NCBI RefSeq assembly: GCF_002864685.1 | Contig: NZ_NMQZ01000001.1 | Span: 124,001 to 188,000, forward strand | Source: Alloalcanivorax mobilis | Lineage (GTDB): Bacteria > Pseudomonadota > Gammaproteobacteria > Pseudomonadales > Alcanivoracaceae | Direction of reading: 5' to 3' | Length of the DNA stretch: 64,000 nt | In this document: one piece after another, positions 51,394 through 63,147 of the stretch | Layout of the letters: each line of letters begins with the position of its first letter | Numbering within the stretch: position 1 is the first letter of the stretch | Translations under genes and position numbers: made by a program | Notes under the pieces: model-generated | Database searches by the model: none | Told to the model about the DNA's origin: nothing | Seen by the model: only the letters and a program-made list of their open reading frames with translations

Positions 51394-52116
51394 TCAGGCC
51401 GCGGCGGGCTCCACGCAGCGCACGAACTCACCCAGCAGCCCGGCGGCCTGGGGGCACTCGCGAACGTGGGGCAGGGCGTCGTCGGCCTGCTGGTCGCTGA
51501 GCCCGTGACCACGCATCGCCTGAACGTAGGCGCGTGTCACGTCGGCACTGAATTCCGGATGGAACTGGCACCCCCATACCGAGTTGCCATAGCGGAACGC
51601 CTGGCAGCTGTCATGGCCGGTGCTGGCCAGCACCTGCACGCCGGGCGGTGCGCTGAGCACCGATTGCCGGTGCATCATTTGCACCCAGGGCTGCTGCCAA
51701 AGCCCCGAAAACAGGGCATCGGCACGGGCCGCCTCGGTGAGGCGCAGGGCCACCGTGCCCACCTCCATGCCCAGAGGGTGGTCCGCGACTTCGCCGCCGA
51801 GCAGCCGCGCCAGCAACTGATGGCCGAAGCAGATGCCCAGCACCGGCAATGTCTCGCCCGGCGCAATCGCCCGTTCCAGCCAACGCACCAGACGACGCAT
51901 CCAGGGCAGTTCATCACTGACCATGGCGTGCGAGCCACTGATCACTACCCCGCCCAGATCGGCGATTTCCGGCAATGGCGAATCGGCCAGCGCGTCCGTC
52001 ACCTGGATCGGAATGCCATCGCCCAGACCGTGGGCGATCCACTGCTCGAAATCACCATAATGCTGCTTCAGGCTGGGGAAAGTGCTGCCGGCTTTGACAA
52101 TCAGTATCGGTTTCAC
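51394..52116 (-). CDS. Class I glutamine amidotransferase-like protein
   Basis: A 240-residue stand-alone glutamine amidotransferase domain (GuaA-like). The nucleophile is C96 in VLGICFGHQLLARLLGG, and the His-Glu pair is in WGCQFHPEFS. It resembles the YfeJ/gamma-glutamyl hydrolase-like proteins that are not fused to a synthase; the amide donor or acceptor is unknown. GTG 52116 is preferred because GGAGG lies upstream at the right spacing; a longer upstream frame lacks such a site. Confidence 0.84.
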   Translation of the reverse strand: MKPILIVKAGSTFPSLKQHYGDFEQWIAHGLGDGIPIQVTDALADSPLPEIADLGGVVISGSHAMVSDELPWMRRLVRWLERAIAPGETLPVLGICFGHQLLARLLGGEVADHPLGMEVGTVALRLTEAARADALFSGLWQQPWVQMMHRQSVLSAPPGVQVLASTGHDSCQAFRYGNSVWGCQFHPEFSADVTRAYVQAMRGHGLSDQQADDALPHVRECPQAAGLLGEFVRCVEPAAA

Positions 52117-52251
52117 TGGTGGGGCCTCCGTTCCAGGCTTCCGTTTCTGGACATTCCGTTCATGGAGACTTACTGAGCAAAGGCCGTACCAGCTTCCGTG
52201 ACTCAGCGTAAAAGCGAGCAAAAAAATGTGACCGGGCGCGCAGAGCGTTGC

Positions 52252-52815
52252 TCAGCGGACCAGAGCGGCGTGGCGATGACAGCTCACCAGATGGTCATTG
52301 ACCAGGCCGGCGGCCTGCATAAAGGCATACATGATGGTCGGGCCGACAAAGCGGAAGCCCCGCTTTTTCAAATCCCGGCTGATCGCCTCGGCGGTGGGCG
52401 TGACCGCCGGCACCTCGGCGACGTCACGAAATTGATTGATTCGCGGTTCGCCATCCACGAAATCCCAAAGCAGGCGATCCAGGCTCGAGCCGGCTTCGCG
52501 CAGGGCCAGCCAGGCGCGGGCGTTGTCCACCGCCGCGCGCATTTTCAGGCGATTGCGGATCAGCCCGGCGTTGCCGAGCAGCTTCGCGATTCTGGCGTCG
52601 TCGTAACGGGCGATTTTTTCCGGATCGAAACCGTCCATCGCCTGCCGGTAATTTTCCCGTTTGCGCAATACCGTGATCCAGCTCAGCCCGGCCTGGGCCC
52701 CTTCCAGCAACAAGAACTCGAACAACCGACGTTCGTCGTGCTCGGGCACCCCCCACTCCTGATCGTGATAGGCCACGTAGAGGGGATCGGTGCCACACCA
52801 GGGGCAGCGTTCCAT
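52252..52815 (-). CDS. tag: DNA-3-methyladenine glycosylase I
   Basis: A 187-residue Tag enzyme, which excises 3-methyladenine from alkylated DNA. The start [22 protein letters not shown] carries the zinc-binding cysteines and the signature, and C-terminal [22 protein letters not shown] with the final cysteine/histidine HLVSCHRH completes the zinc site. Length matches E. coli Tag (187). GGAG lies upstream of ATG 52815. It diverges from glyQ, as in Pseudomonas-type genomes. Confidence 0.95.
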   Translation of the reverse strand: MERCPWCGTDPLYVAYHDQEWGVPEHDERRLFEFLLLEGAQAGLSWITVLRKRENYRQAMDGFDPEKIARYDDARIAKLLGNAGLIRNRLKMRAAVDNARAWLALREAGSSLDRLLWDFVDGEPRINQFRDVAEVPAVTPTAEAISRDLKKRGFRFVGPTIMYAFMQAAGLVNDHLVSCHRHAALVR

Positions 52816-53014
52816 CAGGCATCTCCAGGTTAAAGGCGGCGCCCGGCCGGCCGGCGGGGATCGCGCGGCGGGCTTGAAAACAGCCCGTGGAATCAAGGGC
52901 TCACGGTATCACCGGCCCCGGGGTGACGCTATACTTGCCCCTCGATTTTGCACGCCGCGCGGTTCAGTTGGCGTGCCTCGAAACACTCAAATGCTTGGAA
53001 CAACGGGAACAGTC

Positions 53015-54007
53015 ATGGCGGATCAACCGCAAGCGGATGTCACAACCTTCCAGGGCCTGATTCTGGCTTTGCAGCAATATTGGGCGGAGCAGGGTTGCGT
53101 GGTGGTGCAGCCCCTGGATCTGGAAGTCGGGGCCGGCACGTTCCACCCTTCCACCTTTCTACGCGCCATCGGCCCGGAGAACTGGAACAGTGCCTATGTG
53201 CAGCCTTCACGCCGGCCCACCGATGGCCGCTATGGCGAGAACCCCAACCGCTTGCAGCACTACTACCAGTTCCAGGTGGTGTTGAAGCCATCGCCGGATA
53301 ACATTCAGGAGCTGTATCTGAACTCCCTGCGCCGGCTGGGCTTTGATCCGCTGACCCACGATATCCGCTTTGTCGAGGACAACTGGGAATCACCCACCCT
53401 GGGCGCCTGGGGGCTGGGTTGGGAAATCTGGCTCAACGGCATGGAAGTGACCCAGTTCACCTACTTCCAGCAGGTCGGCGGCATCGACTGCTACCCGGTG
53501 ACCGGCGAGATCACCTATGGCCTGGAGCGCCTGGCCATGTATCTGCAAGGTGTGGATTCGGTCTACGACCTGGTGTGGTCCGATGGCCCGTTTGGCAAAG
53601 TCACCTACGGCGATGTGTTCCTGCAAAACGAAATCGAGATGTCCACGTTCAATTTCGAGCACGCCAACGTGGACGCGCTGTTTGAACAATTCGATTTGTT
53701 CGAGCGCGAATCCGGCAAGCTGATCGAAGCGGGGCTGGCATTGCCCGCCTATGAATACGTTCTCAAAGCCTCCCATACCTTTAACCTGCTGGATGCGCGC
53801 AAAGCGATCTCGGTCACCGAGCGGCAGCGCTTTATTCTGCGCGTGCGCACCCTGGCCCGCGCGGTGGCTCAGGCCTATTTCGACACGCGCCGGCGGATGG
53901 GCTTCCCGATGGCCGATGCCGCCCTGCGCGAGGAAGTCGAGACCGAACTGCGCAAGCAGGATGAGAAGCAGGCGAAGAAGAACACCAAGAAGGGGGGGAA
54001 CCCATAA
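53015..54007 (+). CDS. glyQ: Glycyl-tRNA synthetase alpha subunit
   Basis: A 330-residue alpha subunit of the tetrameric glycyl-tRNA synthetase. The class II signatures include [27 protein letters not shown] and [24 protein letters not shown] (written here in fragments: [27 protein letters not shown]). [22 protein letters not shown] is the third motif region. ATG 53015 is chosen as in known family members; an ATG 24 bases upstream (MLGTTGTV) is possible. The stop overlaps the glyS start by one base (TAATG). Confidence 0.96.
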   Translation: MADQPQADVTTFQGLILALQQYWAEQGCVVVQPLDLEVGAGTFHPSTFLRAIGPENWNSAYVQPSRRPTDGRYGENPNRLQHYYQFQVVLKPSPDNIQELYLNSLRRLGFDPLTHDIRFVEDNWESPTLGAWGLGWEIWLNGMEVTQFTYFQQVGGIDCYPVTGEITYGLERLAMYLQGVDSVYDLVWSDGPFGKVTYGDVFLQNEIEMSTFNFEHANVDALFEQFDLFERESGKLIEAGLALPAYEYVLKASHTFNLLDARKAISVTERQRFILRVRTLARAVAQAYFDTRRRMGFPMADAALREEVETELRKQDEKQAKKNTKKGGNP

Positions 54008-56079
54008 TGTCCCGAGATTTACTGATCGAACTGGGGACCGAAGAGCTGCCCCCGAAGGCCCTGCCCGCGCTGAGCGCGGCACTCAGCGACGAATTCGTGC
54101 GGCAGCTGGATGAAGCCGGCCTGCGCCACGGCGCCGTGGAGCGCTTCGCCACCCCCCGCCGCCTGGCGGTGCTGGTGCGCGATCTGGACGAAAAGCAAGC
54201 CGACCGGGACGTGGAGCGCCAGGGCCCGGCGGTGCAGGCGGCTTTTGACCAGGACGGCAAGCCCACCAAAGCGGCCGAAGGCTTCGCCGCCTCGCTGGGC
54301 CTGAGCGTCGACCAGCTCGATCGCCAGGACACCGGCAAGGGTGAACGCCTGGTGGCGAAAATCACCGAACAAGGCAAACCGACCGCCGATCTGGTCGCCG
54401 ATTTTCTGGCCCAGGCGATTCAGAAACTGCCGATCCCCAAGCGCATGCGCTGGGGCCGCCGCCACGTTCAATTCGTGCGCCCGGCCCACTGGCTGGTGGC
54501 GCTGTTCGGCGACCAGACCGTGCCTTTTGAATTGCTTGATCTGCCGACCGGCCGCACCAGTTACGGCCACCGCTTTCACGCGCCCGGCGCCATCGAACTG
54601 GCCAACGCCGGCGAGTACGCACAGCGACTGGAGCAAGAAGGCCACGTGATCGCCGATTTCGATCGCCGTAAAGCACTGATCGAGGAACAGACCATCGCCG
54701 CTGGCAAACAGGCCGGCGGCACCGCGCAGATCAACCCGGAACTGCTCGACGAAGTCACCGCCCTGGTGGAGTGGCCGGTGGCGCTGGCCGGCGGTTTCGA
54801 CGTGGATTTTCTGCGCGTGCCCCAAGAGGCGCTGATCAGCGCCATGGAAGAGCATCAGAAATATTTTTCGGTCCTCGACGCCGACGGCAAGCTGATGTCC
54901 ACCTTTATCACCATCAGCAACATCGAATCCCGCGACCCGCGGCAGGTGATCGCGGGCAACGAGAAGGTGATCCGCCCGCGTCTCGCCGACGCCGCCTTCT
55001 TCTACGACAACGACTGCAAAAAGCCGTTGGCGCGGCACGCCGACGGCCTCGCCCAGGTGGTATTCCAGCAGAAACTGGGCACCCTGGCGGACAAATGCCA
55101 GCGCATCGGCCGGCTGGCCAGTGTGATCGCCAACCAGATTGGTGGCGACAGCGCCCTCGCCAAGCTGGCCGGTGAGCTCAGCAAAGCCGATTTGAACAGC
55201 GAAATGGTGTACGAGTTCGACACCATGCAGGGAATCATGGGCTACTATCTGGCACGCCGCGAAGGCCAGCCGGACGACGTCGCCGAGGCCCTGTACGAGC
55301 AGTATCTGCCCCGTTTCGCTGGCGACGCCCTGCCGCGCAGCAAGACCGGCATGGCGGTGTCCCTGGCCGACAAGATCGACACCCTGGTGGGCATTTTCGG
55401 CATCGGCCAGAAACCCACGGGCACCAAGGACCCCTACGCGCTGCGCCGCGCCACCCTGGGCGTGTTGCGCATTATTATCGAAAACCAGCTGGACCTGGAT
55501 ATCTACGAGCTTCTCCACGAAGCCGCCCAGTCTCTCAGTGGCAAAATCGACTCCGCCCACGTTCAGGACGCCTACGACTTTATCAAGGGCCGCTACCGCG
55601 CCATGTACCAGGAGCAGGGCATCGCCACGCCGGTGATTCTGTCGGTGCTGGCCATCGACGACGCCTGCCGCAGGCCGTTGGATTTCGACCGCCGGGTGAA
55701 CGCCGTGGCCGCCTTCCAGCAGCGCGACGAAGCCCAAGCGCTGGCCGCCGCCAATAAGCGCGTGTCCAACATTCTCGCCAAGCTGGAACAGGCGCCACCG
55801 GAGGAAATCGACGGCGCCCTGCTGGAAGAGCCCGCCGAGCAGACCCTCACCGATCTGGTGGTGGATGCCTACGAACGTTCCGAGCCCCTTTTGGAACAGG
55901 GCGACTACCAGTCGGTCCTGGCCATGCTGGCCGAATTGCGCGAGCCGGTGGACGCCTTCTTCGACCAGGTGATGGTGATGGCCGAAGACCCGGCGGTGCG
56001 CGCTAACCGTCTGGCGTTGCTGACCTTTTTGCGCGATCTGTTCCTCAACGTGGCGGACATCAGCCTGCTGCAGGAATAA
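54007..56079 (+). CDS. glyS: Glycyl-tRNA synthetase beta subunit
   Basis: A 690-residue beta subunit (E. coli GlyS is 689). It opens with DLLIELGTEELPPKALPALSAAL, followed by the family's AVERFATPRRLAVLV and KRMRWGRRHVQFVRPAHWLVALF-type segments, an HD-like central region (LGTLADKCQRIGRLA) and KDPYALRRATLGVLRI; the last part (residues 580-690) is an anticodon-binding domain. Together with GlyQ it charges tRNA-Gly. One-base overlap with glyQ couples translation. A GC hairpin without a T-run (56091-56110) follows. Confidence 0.97.
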   Translation: MSRDLLIELGTEELPPKALPALSAALSDEFVRQLDEAGLRHGAVERFATPRRLAVLVRDLDEKQADRDVERQGPAVQAAFDQDGKPTKAAEGFAASLGLSVDQLDRQDTGKGERLVAKITEQGKPTADLVADFLAQAIQKLPIPKRMRWGRRHVQFVRPAHWLVALFGDQTVPFELLDLPTGRTSYGHRFHAPGAIELANAGEYAQRLEQEGHVIADFDRRKALIEEQTIAAGKQAGGTAQINPELLDEVTALVEWPVALAGGFDVDFLRVPQEALISAMEEHQKYFSVLDADGKLMSTFITISNIESRDPRQVIAGNEKVIRPRLADAAFFYDNDCKKPLARHADGLAQVVFQQKLGTLADKCQRIGRLASVIANQIGGDSALAKLAGELSKADLNSEMVYEFDTMQGIMGYYLARREGQPDDVAEALYEQYLPRFAGDALPRSKTGMAVSLADKIDTLVGIFGIGQKPTGTKDPYALRRATLGVLRIIIENQLDLDIYELLHEAAQSLSGKIDSAHVQDAYDFIKGRYRAMYQEQGIATPVILSVLAIDDACRRPLDFDRRVNAVAAFQQRDEAQALAAANKRVSNILAKLEQAPPEEIDGALLEEPAEQTLTDLVVDAYERSEPLLEQGDYQSVLAMLAELREPVDAFFDQVMVMAEDPAVRANRLALLTFLRDLFLNVADISLLQE

Positions 56080-56090
56080 GCCGGCCCGGT

Positions 56091-56110
56091 GCCGCCGCCT
56101 TGGCGGCGGC
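56091..56110. other. GC hairpin after glyS
   Basis: Nine-base arms GCCGCCGCC and GGCGGCGGC around TT, 11 bp after the glyS stop. It lacks a T-run and may be a processing or pausing hairpin. Confidence 0.4.
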
Positions 56111-56187
56111 GTGCCGGCACGCCCCTGCCTTGAGATCCGGCCTCACAGACACCACCAGGGAAGGATCACACTGACAAGGAGCGTTCC

Positions 56188-56982
56188 ATGCGCATCGACC
56201 TATCTGGAAAAAAAGCGGTGATCTCCGGCTCCACGGCGGGGATCGGTTTTGGCATCGCCCGGGGGCTGGCCGCCGCCGGCGCCGATGTGGTGATCACTGG
56301 TCGTGAACGTGACCGGGTGGATCAGGCGCTCGCCAGCCTGACCAAGGCCTTCCCCGACATCCACGCCGAAGGGGTCGCCGCCGACCTGGGCACCGCCGAA
56401 GGCTGCCAGGCGCTGATTGCCGCCCACCCGGAGGCGGACATTCTGGTCAACAACGTGGGGATTTTTAAACCCACGCCCTTTTTTGAAATCGAGGATCACG
56501 ACTGGGAAAGTTTTTTCCAGGTCAACGTGATGAGCGCGGTGCGCCTGTCCCGGCACTACGCCCAGGGCATGCGTGATCGGGATTGGGGCCGGGTGCTGTT
56601 TCTTTCCAGTGAATCCGCGCTCAATATCCCCACCGAAATGGTGCACTACGGCATGACCAAAACAGCGGTGCAGTCGATCTCGCGGGGGTTGGCCAAGGTG
56701 CTCACCGGCACCCGCGTCACCGTGAACGCGGTGCTGCCCGGCCCGACCCGCTCCGAGGGGGTCGGTAAAATGCTTCAGGAGATGGCCGAGGAGCGCGGCC
56801 TGAGCGGCGCGGAAATGGAAGAGCGCTTTATCGAGGAAAACCGCCCCAGCTCCATCATCCATCGGGTGGCCGACGTGGAGGAAGTCGCCAATATGGTGGT
56901 GTACCTGGCTTCGCCACAGGCTTCCGCCACCACCGGCGCCGCCTTGCGCGTGGAGGGAGGCATCGTGGACACCATGGCCTGA
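56188..56982 (+). CDS. Short-chain dehydrogenase/reductase
   Basis: A 264-residue classical SDR. The cofactor motif is ISGSTAGIGFGIARGLA (TGxxxGxG variant), NNVG is present, and the active site is Ser in FLSSESAL and YGMTK (YxxxK). The basic residue after the second strand (TGRERDRVD) suggests NADPH. Substrate is unknown. GGAG precedes the start. It sits between glyS and gmhB, where Pseudomonas-type genomes usually have no such gene, so a local insertion is possible. Confidence 0.88.
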   Translation: MRIDLSGKKAVISGSTAGIGFGIARGLAAAGADVVITGRERDRVDQALASLTKAFPDIHAEGVAADLGTAEGCQALIAAHPEADILVNNVGIFKPTPFFEIEDHDWESFFQVNVMSAVRLSRHYAQGMRDRDWGRVLFLSSESALNIPTEMVHYGMTKTAVQSISRGLAKVLTGTRVTVNAVLPGPTRSEGVGKMLQEMAEERGLSGAEMEERFIEENRPSSIIHRVADVEEVANMVVYLASPQASATTGAALRVEGGIVDTMA

Positions 56983-57019
56983 CCGGCCCCGGGTCCGTTA
57001 CCACAGCAAAGGCTTTTGA

Positions 57020-57571
57020 ATGCAAAACCGCCTGATTATTCTCGACCGGGACGGCGTCATCAACGAAGACTCCGACGCCTATATTAAATCGCCGGCGGAA
57101 TGGCTGCCGCTGCCTGGCAGCGCCGAGGCCGTCGCCCGACTCAATCGGGCCGGCTACCAGGTGGTGTTGGCCACCAACCAGTCCGGGGTGGCGCGGGGCT
57201 ATTATGACCTTGATGTCCTGGCGGCGATCCACGATAAAATGAATCGCCACCTGGCCACCCACGGCGCCCACCTGGACGGCCTGTACGTGTGCCCCCACGG
57301 GCCCGATGACGATTGCCCGTGCCGCAAACCGAAGGCCGGCCTGGTGGACCAAATTGTTGCCGATTATGGCGATGTCACCCATTGCCCCATGGTCGGTGAT
57401 AGTCTTAGAGACCTTCAGGCAGGAGCAGCCCGTGGCTGCCGTCCGGTTCTGGTGCTCACCGGTAAAGGCCGGCGGACCCTGGAAAAAGGCCTGCCCGCGG
57501 ACCTGGGCCCGGTGGAGGTGCATGACACCCTCGCCGGGTTCGTCGATCAGTTTCTCAAGGATGCTCCATGA
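57020..57571 (+). CDS. gmhB: D-glycero-beta-D-manno-heptose-1,7-bisphosphate 7-phosphatase
   Basis: A 183-residue HAD phosphatase of the GmhB type, removing the 7-phosphate in ADP-heptose synthesis for lipopolysaccharide core. The nucleophile motif is LDRDGVIN (DxD), followed by ATNQSGVARGYYD, the zinc-loop CPHGPDDDCPCRKP with four ligands, and the MVGDSLRDLQAG acidic motif. Length is that of GmhB. It overlaps plsC by four bases (ATGA), forming a conserved pair in Pseudomonas-like genomes. Confidence 0.94.
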   Translation: MQNRLIILDRDGVINEDSDAYIKSPAEWLPLPGSAEAVARLNRAGYQVVLATNQSGVARGYYDLDVLAAIHDKMNRHLATHGAHLDGLYVCPHGPDDDCPCRKPKAGLVDQIVADYGDVTHCPMVGDSLRDLQAGAARGCRPVLVLTGKGRRTLEKGLPADLGPVEVHDTLAGFVDQFLKDAP

Positions 57572-58329
57572 ACCAAGCCGCCGGCGATGTCCGTATTACT
57601 CCTGGCATCCGCGTACGCAGCGCCCTCTTTTTTATTCTTTATAATCTCACCGGCATTGTTCACAGCATTCTCTGTGTATTGATCTGCCCGTTTCTGTCGT
57701 TTGAAAAGCGGTACCGTTTCGTCAACCTGTGGACCCGTTTCGCCATGTGGCTGCTGGGCGTCCTGAACGGCGTGCGCATCAATATCGAAGGCTATGAAAA
57801 CATTCCCGATCAGCCGGTGGTGCTGATGTCCAACCACCAGAGCAGCTGGGAGACGTTTTATATGCAGATCCTGGTCTCTCCGCAGGCGATGGTGTTGAAA
57901 CGGGAACTGCTGTGGTTGCCTTTCTTTGGTTGGGGGCTGGCGATGCTCAATCCGATCAAGATCGATCGCAGCAAAGGCCGAGCGGCGCTCAAAGCCGTGC
58001 TCAGCCAGGGCGATGACCGCCTCAAGCGCGGCATCCCGGTGGTCATCTACCCGGAAGGCACGCGACAGCCGCCGGGCACCCTTGGGCATTTCAATCACGG
58101 TGGCGCGCTGCTCGCCTGCCGCAGTAAGGTGCCGATCATCGCGGTGTCACACAACAGCGGCGATTGCTGGCCGGCCCGTTCCGGGCTGCGTCTGCCCGGC
58201 GAGATCACGTTGCGCTTCAGCCCGCCGATCGCCACCGAAAGCGGCGATACCAAGGCGGTCAGCGCGGCGGTTCGCGACTGGATCGAAGCGAACTATCCCG
58301 GCCAGTGGAAAACACCAGGTTCCGATTGA
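57568..58329 (+). CDS. plsC: 1-acyl-sn-glycerol-3-phosphate acyltransferase
   Basis: A 253-residue lysophosphatidic acid acyltransferase making phosphatidic acid. The catalytic motif is NHQSSWE (HX4E), with the glycerol-phosphate site YPEGTRQPPG and the FGWGLAMLNPIKIDR segment. One membrane helix (FFILYNLTGIVHSILCVLI) precedes the domain. Start overlaps the gmhB stop by ATGA, indicating coupled translation. It corresponds to the plsC/lptA gene beside gyrB in Pseudomonas. Confidence 0.92.
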   Translation: MNQAAGDVRITPGIRVRSALFFILYNLTGIVHSILCVLICPFLSFEKRYRFVNLWTRFAMWLLGVLNGVRINIEGYENIPDQPVVLMSNHQSSWETFYMQILVSPQAMVLKRELLWLPFFGWGLAMLNPIKIDRSKGRAALKAVLSQGDDRLKRGIPVVIYPEGTRQPPGTLGHFNHGGALLACRSKVPIIAVSHNSGDCWPARSGLRLPGEITLRFSPPIATESGDTKAVSAAVRDWIEANYPGQWKTPGSD

Positions 58330-58402
58330 GCGGGCCGCCGGGCCCCGTTAACGGCCGATGAAATGTTAAAACGATGTCCAGATATTAATGTTTTTTATTG
58401 AT

Positions 58403-58431
58403 TGATTGAACAAAAACGCTCGTCGATAATT
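58403..58431 (+). promoter_or_regulatory. Sigma-70-type promoter of H-NS-family gene
   Basis: TTGATT (58403-58408) and GATAAT (58426-58431) are separated by 17 bp in an AT-rich patch about 70 bp before the start codon. The surrounding 170-bp space is much richer in A+T than the neighbouring genes. Confidence 0.6.
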
Positions 58432-58499
58432 GCCTTTCACCCGGATAGTAATTACAGTTTGCGCCGGATAGCCGAGTTCACTGAACAGGAATACCCCCG

Positions 58500-58862
58500 A
58501 TGGATATTAATCTTGACGCTCTTTCCGTTGATGAACTGGAAAAGCTGATTAAACAGGCTCAGAAAAAGCTCGAAAAGAAACGCATGGATGCGGTGAAGAA
58601 CGCCCAGGCTGAAATTGGGAAAATCGCCAAGGATCTCGGCGTATCCGTGGAAGAGCTGCTTCAGGAGAAAACCACCCGTAAGAAAGCGGCTCGCAAAGGC
58701 GCCCGTAAAAAGCCCAAGGCGGCGGGTGTGCGCAAACCGGCTCGGGTCAAGTACCGCAATCCGGTGGACAGCTCGCAGACCTGGACCGGCCGTGGCAAGC
58801 GCCCGGTTTGGCTGCGCGAAGCACTGGAAAATGGCGCCAGCCTGGAAAGCTTCGAAGTGTGA
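58500..58862 (+). CDS. H-NS-family nucleoid-associated protein
   Basis: A 120-residue histone-like regulator. The N-terminal ~60 residues form a coiled coil for dimerisation (LSVDELEKLIKQAQKKLEKKRMDAV), followed by a lysine-rich linker (RKKAARKGARKKPK) and the H-NS DNA-binding core TWTGRGKRPVWLREAL. The basic linker and core match H-NS/BpH3 proteins; the MvaT type lacks this core. It probably represses AT-rich DNA. AGGA lies upstream. A hairpin (58873-58897) follows. Confidence 0.92.
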   Translation: MDINLDALSVDELEKLIKQAQKKLEKKRMDAVKNAQAEIGKIAKDLGVSVEELLQEKTTRKKAARKGARKKPKAAGVRKPARVKYRNPVDSSQTWTGRGKRPVWLREALENGASLESFEV

Positions 58863-58872
58863 TCCCCGACGG

Positions 58873-58897
58873 GCCGGTGTTTCGCGGATTCACCGGC
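58873..58897 (+). terminator. Hairpin after H-NS-family gene
   Basis: Seven-base arms GCCGGTG and CACCGGC around an 11-base loop are followed by TCGTTTATT, a weak T-tract, 10 bp after the stop and before the convergent OsmC gene. Confidence 0.55.
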
Positions 58898-58941
58898 TCG
58901 TTTATTCACAGCGGCCATTTTGCTATTTACCGACGGCCCGT

Positions 58942-59346
58942 TTAAATCAACGCGCTGTCAATCTCTATACTGCCCGACAGGATTTTATGCGTCGGACAGG
59001 CATTGGCGATTTGCAGCAACCTGCTGCGTTGCTCCTGATCCAGCCCACCGTGTAATGTGATCCGCCTCACCAGCAGGGTAGAGCCGTCTTCCGGTTTACC
59101 TTCGGGATTCATCGTCACCTTCACCTCCAGACTCTCCAGCGGCCATTGTTTACGGGCCGCGTACATGCGCAGGGTGATCGCGGTGCAGGCGCCCAGGCTC
59201 GAGCACAACAAATGCATCGGCGTGGGCGCGCTGTCGCCACCGCCCACCGCCTGTGGCTCGTCCGCGAACCAGCGATGGCCGCCATCACTGATTTCCATCC
59301 GATAAGGCGTGCCGGTGTCAGCGACCGTGACCGTGGGGGTGTCCAT
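58942..59346 (-). CDS. OsmC/YhfA-family protein
   Basis: A 134-residue protein of the OsmC fold, closest to the YhfA-like group. Landmarks are MHLLCSSLGACTAITLRMYAARK, with the first active cysteine, and IANACPTHKILSG with the second; together they form the thiol peroxidase-type pair. Role is probably detoxification of peroxides, but YhfA proteins are poorly characterised. AAGGAG precedes the start. It converges with the H-NS-family gene. Confidence 0.88.
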   Translation of the reverse strand: MDTPTVTVADTGTPYRMEISDGGHRWFADEPQAVGGGDSAPTPMHLLCSSLGACTAITLRMYAARKQWPLESLEVKVTMNPEGKPEDGSTLLVRRITLHGGLDQEQRSRLLQIANACPTHKILSGSIEIDSALI

Positions 59347-59465
59347 ATGCGCTCCTTATGGCTCAGGGAAACGTGCCCTTGGATATTCCCCTTACGATAC
59401 CCCCGCCCCGGACATAGGGGAACGCACTTGCCCGGGCTGAGAAAGAACAGTTCGGAAAGTGACAG

Positions 59466-59493
59466 CCAGATCGGGTCAGCCAGACCGGGTCAG
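59466..59493. repeat. 14-base tandem duplication between osmC-like gene and gyrB
   Basis: CCAGATCGGGTCAG is followed directly by CCAGACCGGGTCAG (13 of 14 bases alike). The 211-bp space has no gene. Confidence 0.6.
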
Positions 59494-59526
59494 GCAAAAG
59501 CGGGGCAGGGTGATGCAATCTGGAGA

Positions 59527-59550
59527 GCGCGCGGGCCGGGGCCCGCGCGC
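59527..59550 (-). terminator. Strong hairpin after gyrB stop
   Basis: Perfect 11-base arms GCGCGCGGGCC and GGCCCGCGCGC flank two bases, seven bp beyond the gyrB stop. There is no T-run, so termination efficiency is uncertain. Confidence 0.55.
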
Positions 59551-59557
59551 CTTTCGA

Positions 59558-63083
<3,526 letters not shown>

Positions 63084-63147
63084 CGGGGGAGGGGGGTTGG
63101 CCGGGCCGACACTCCCCGAAGGGAAGCCGCTGCCCGGCCCGCAGGCG

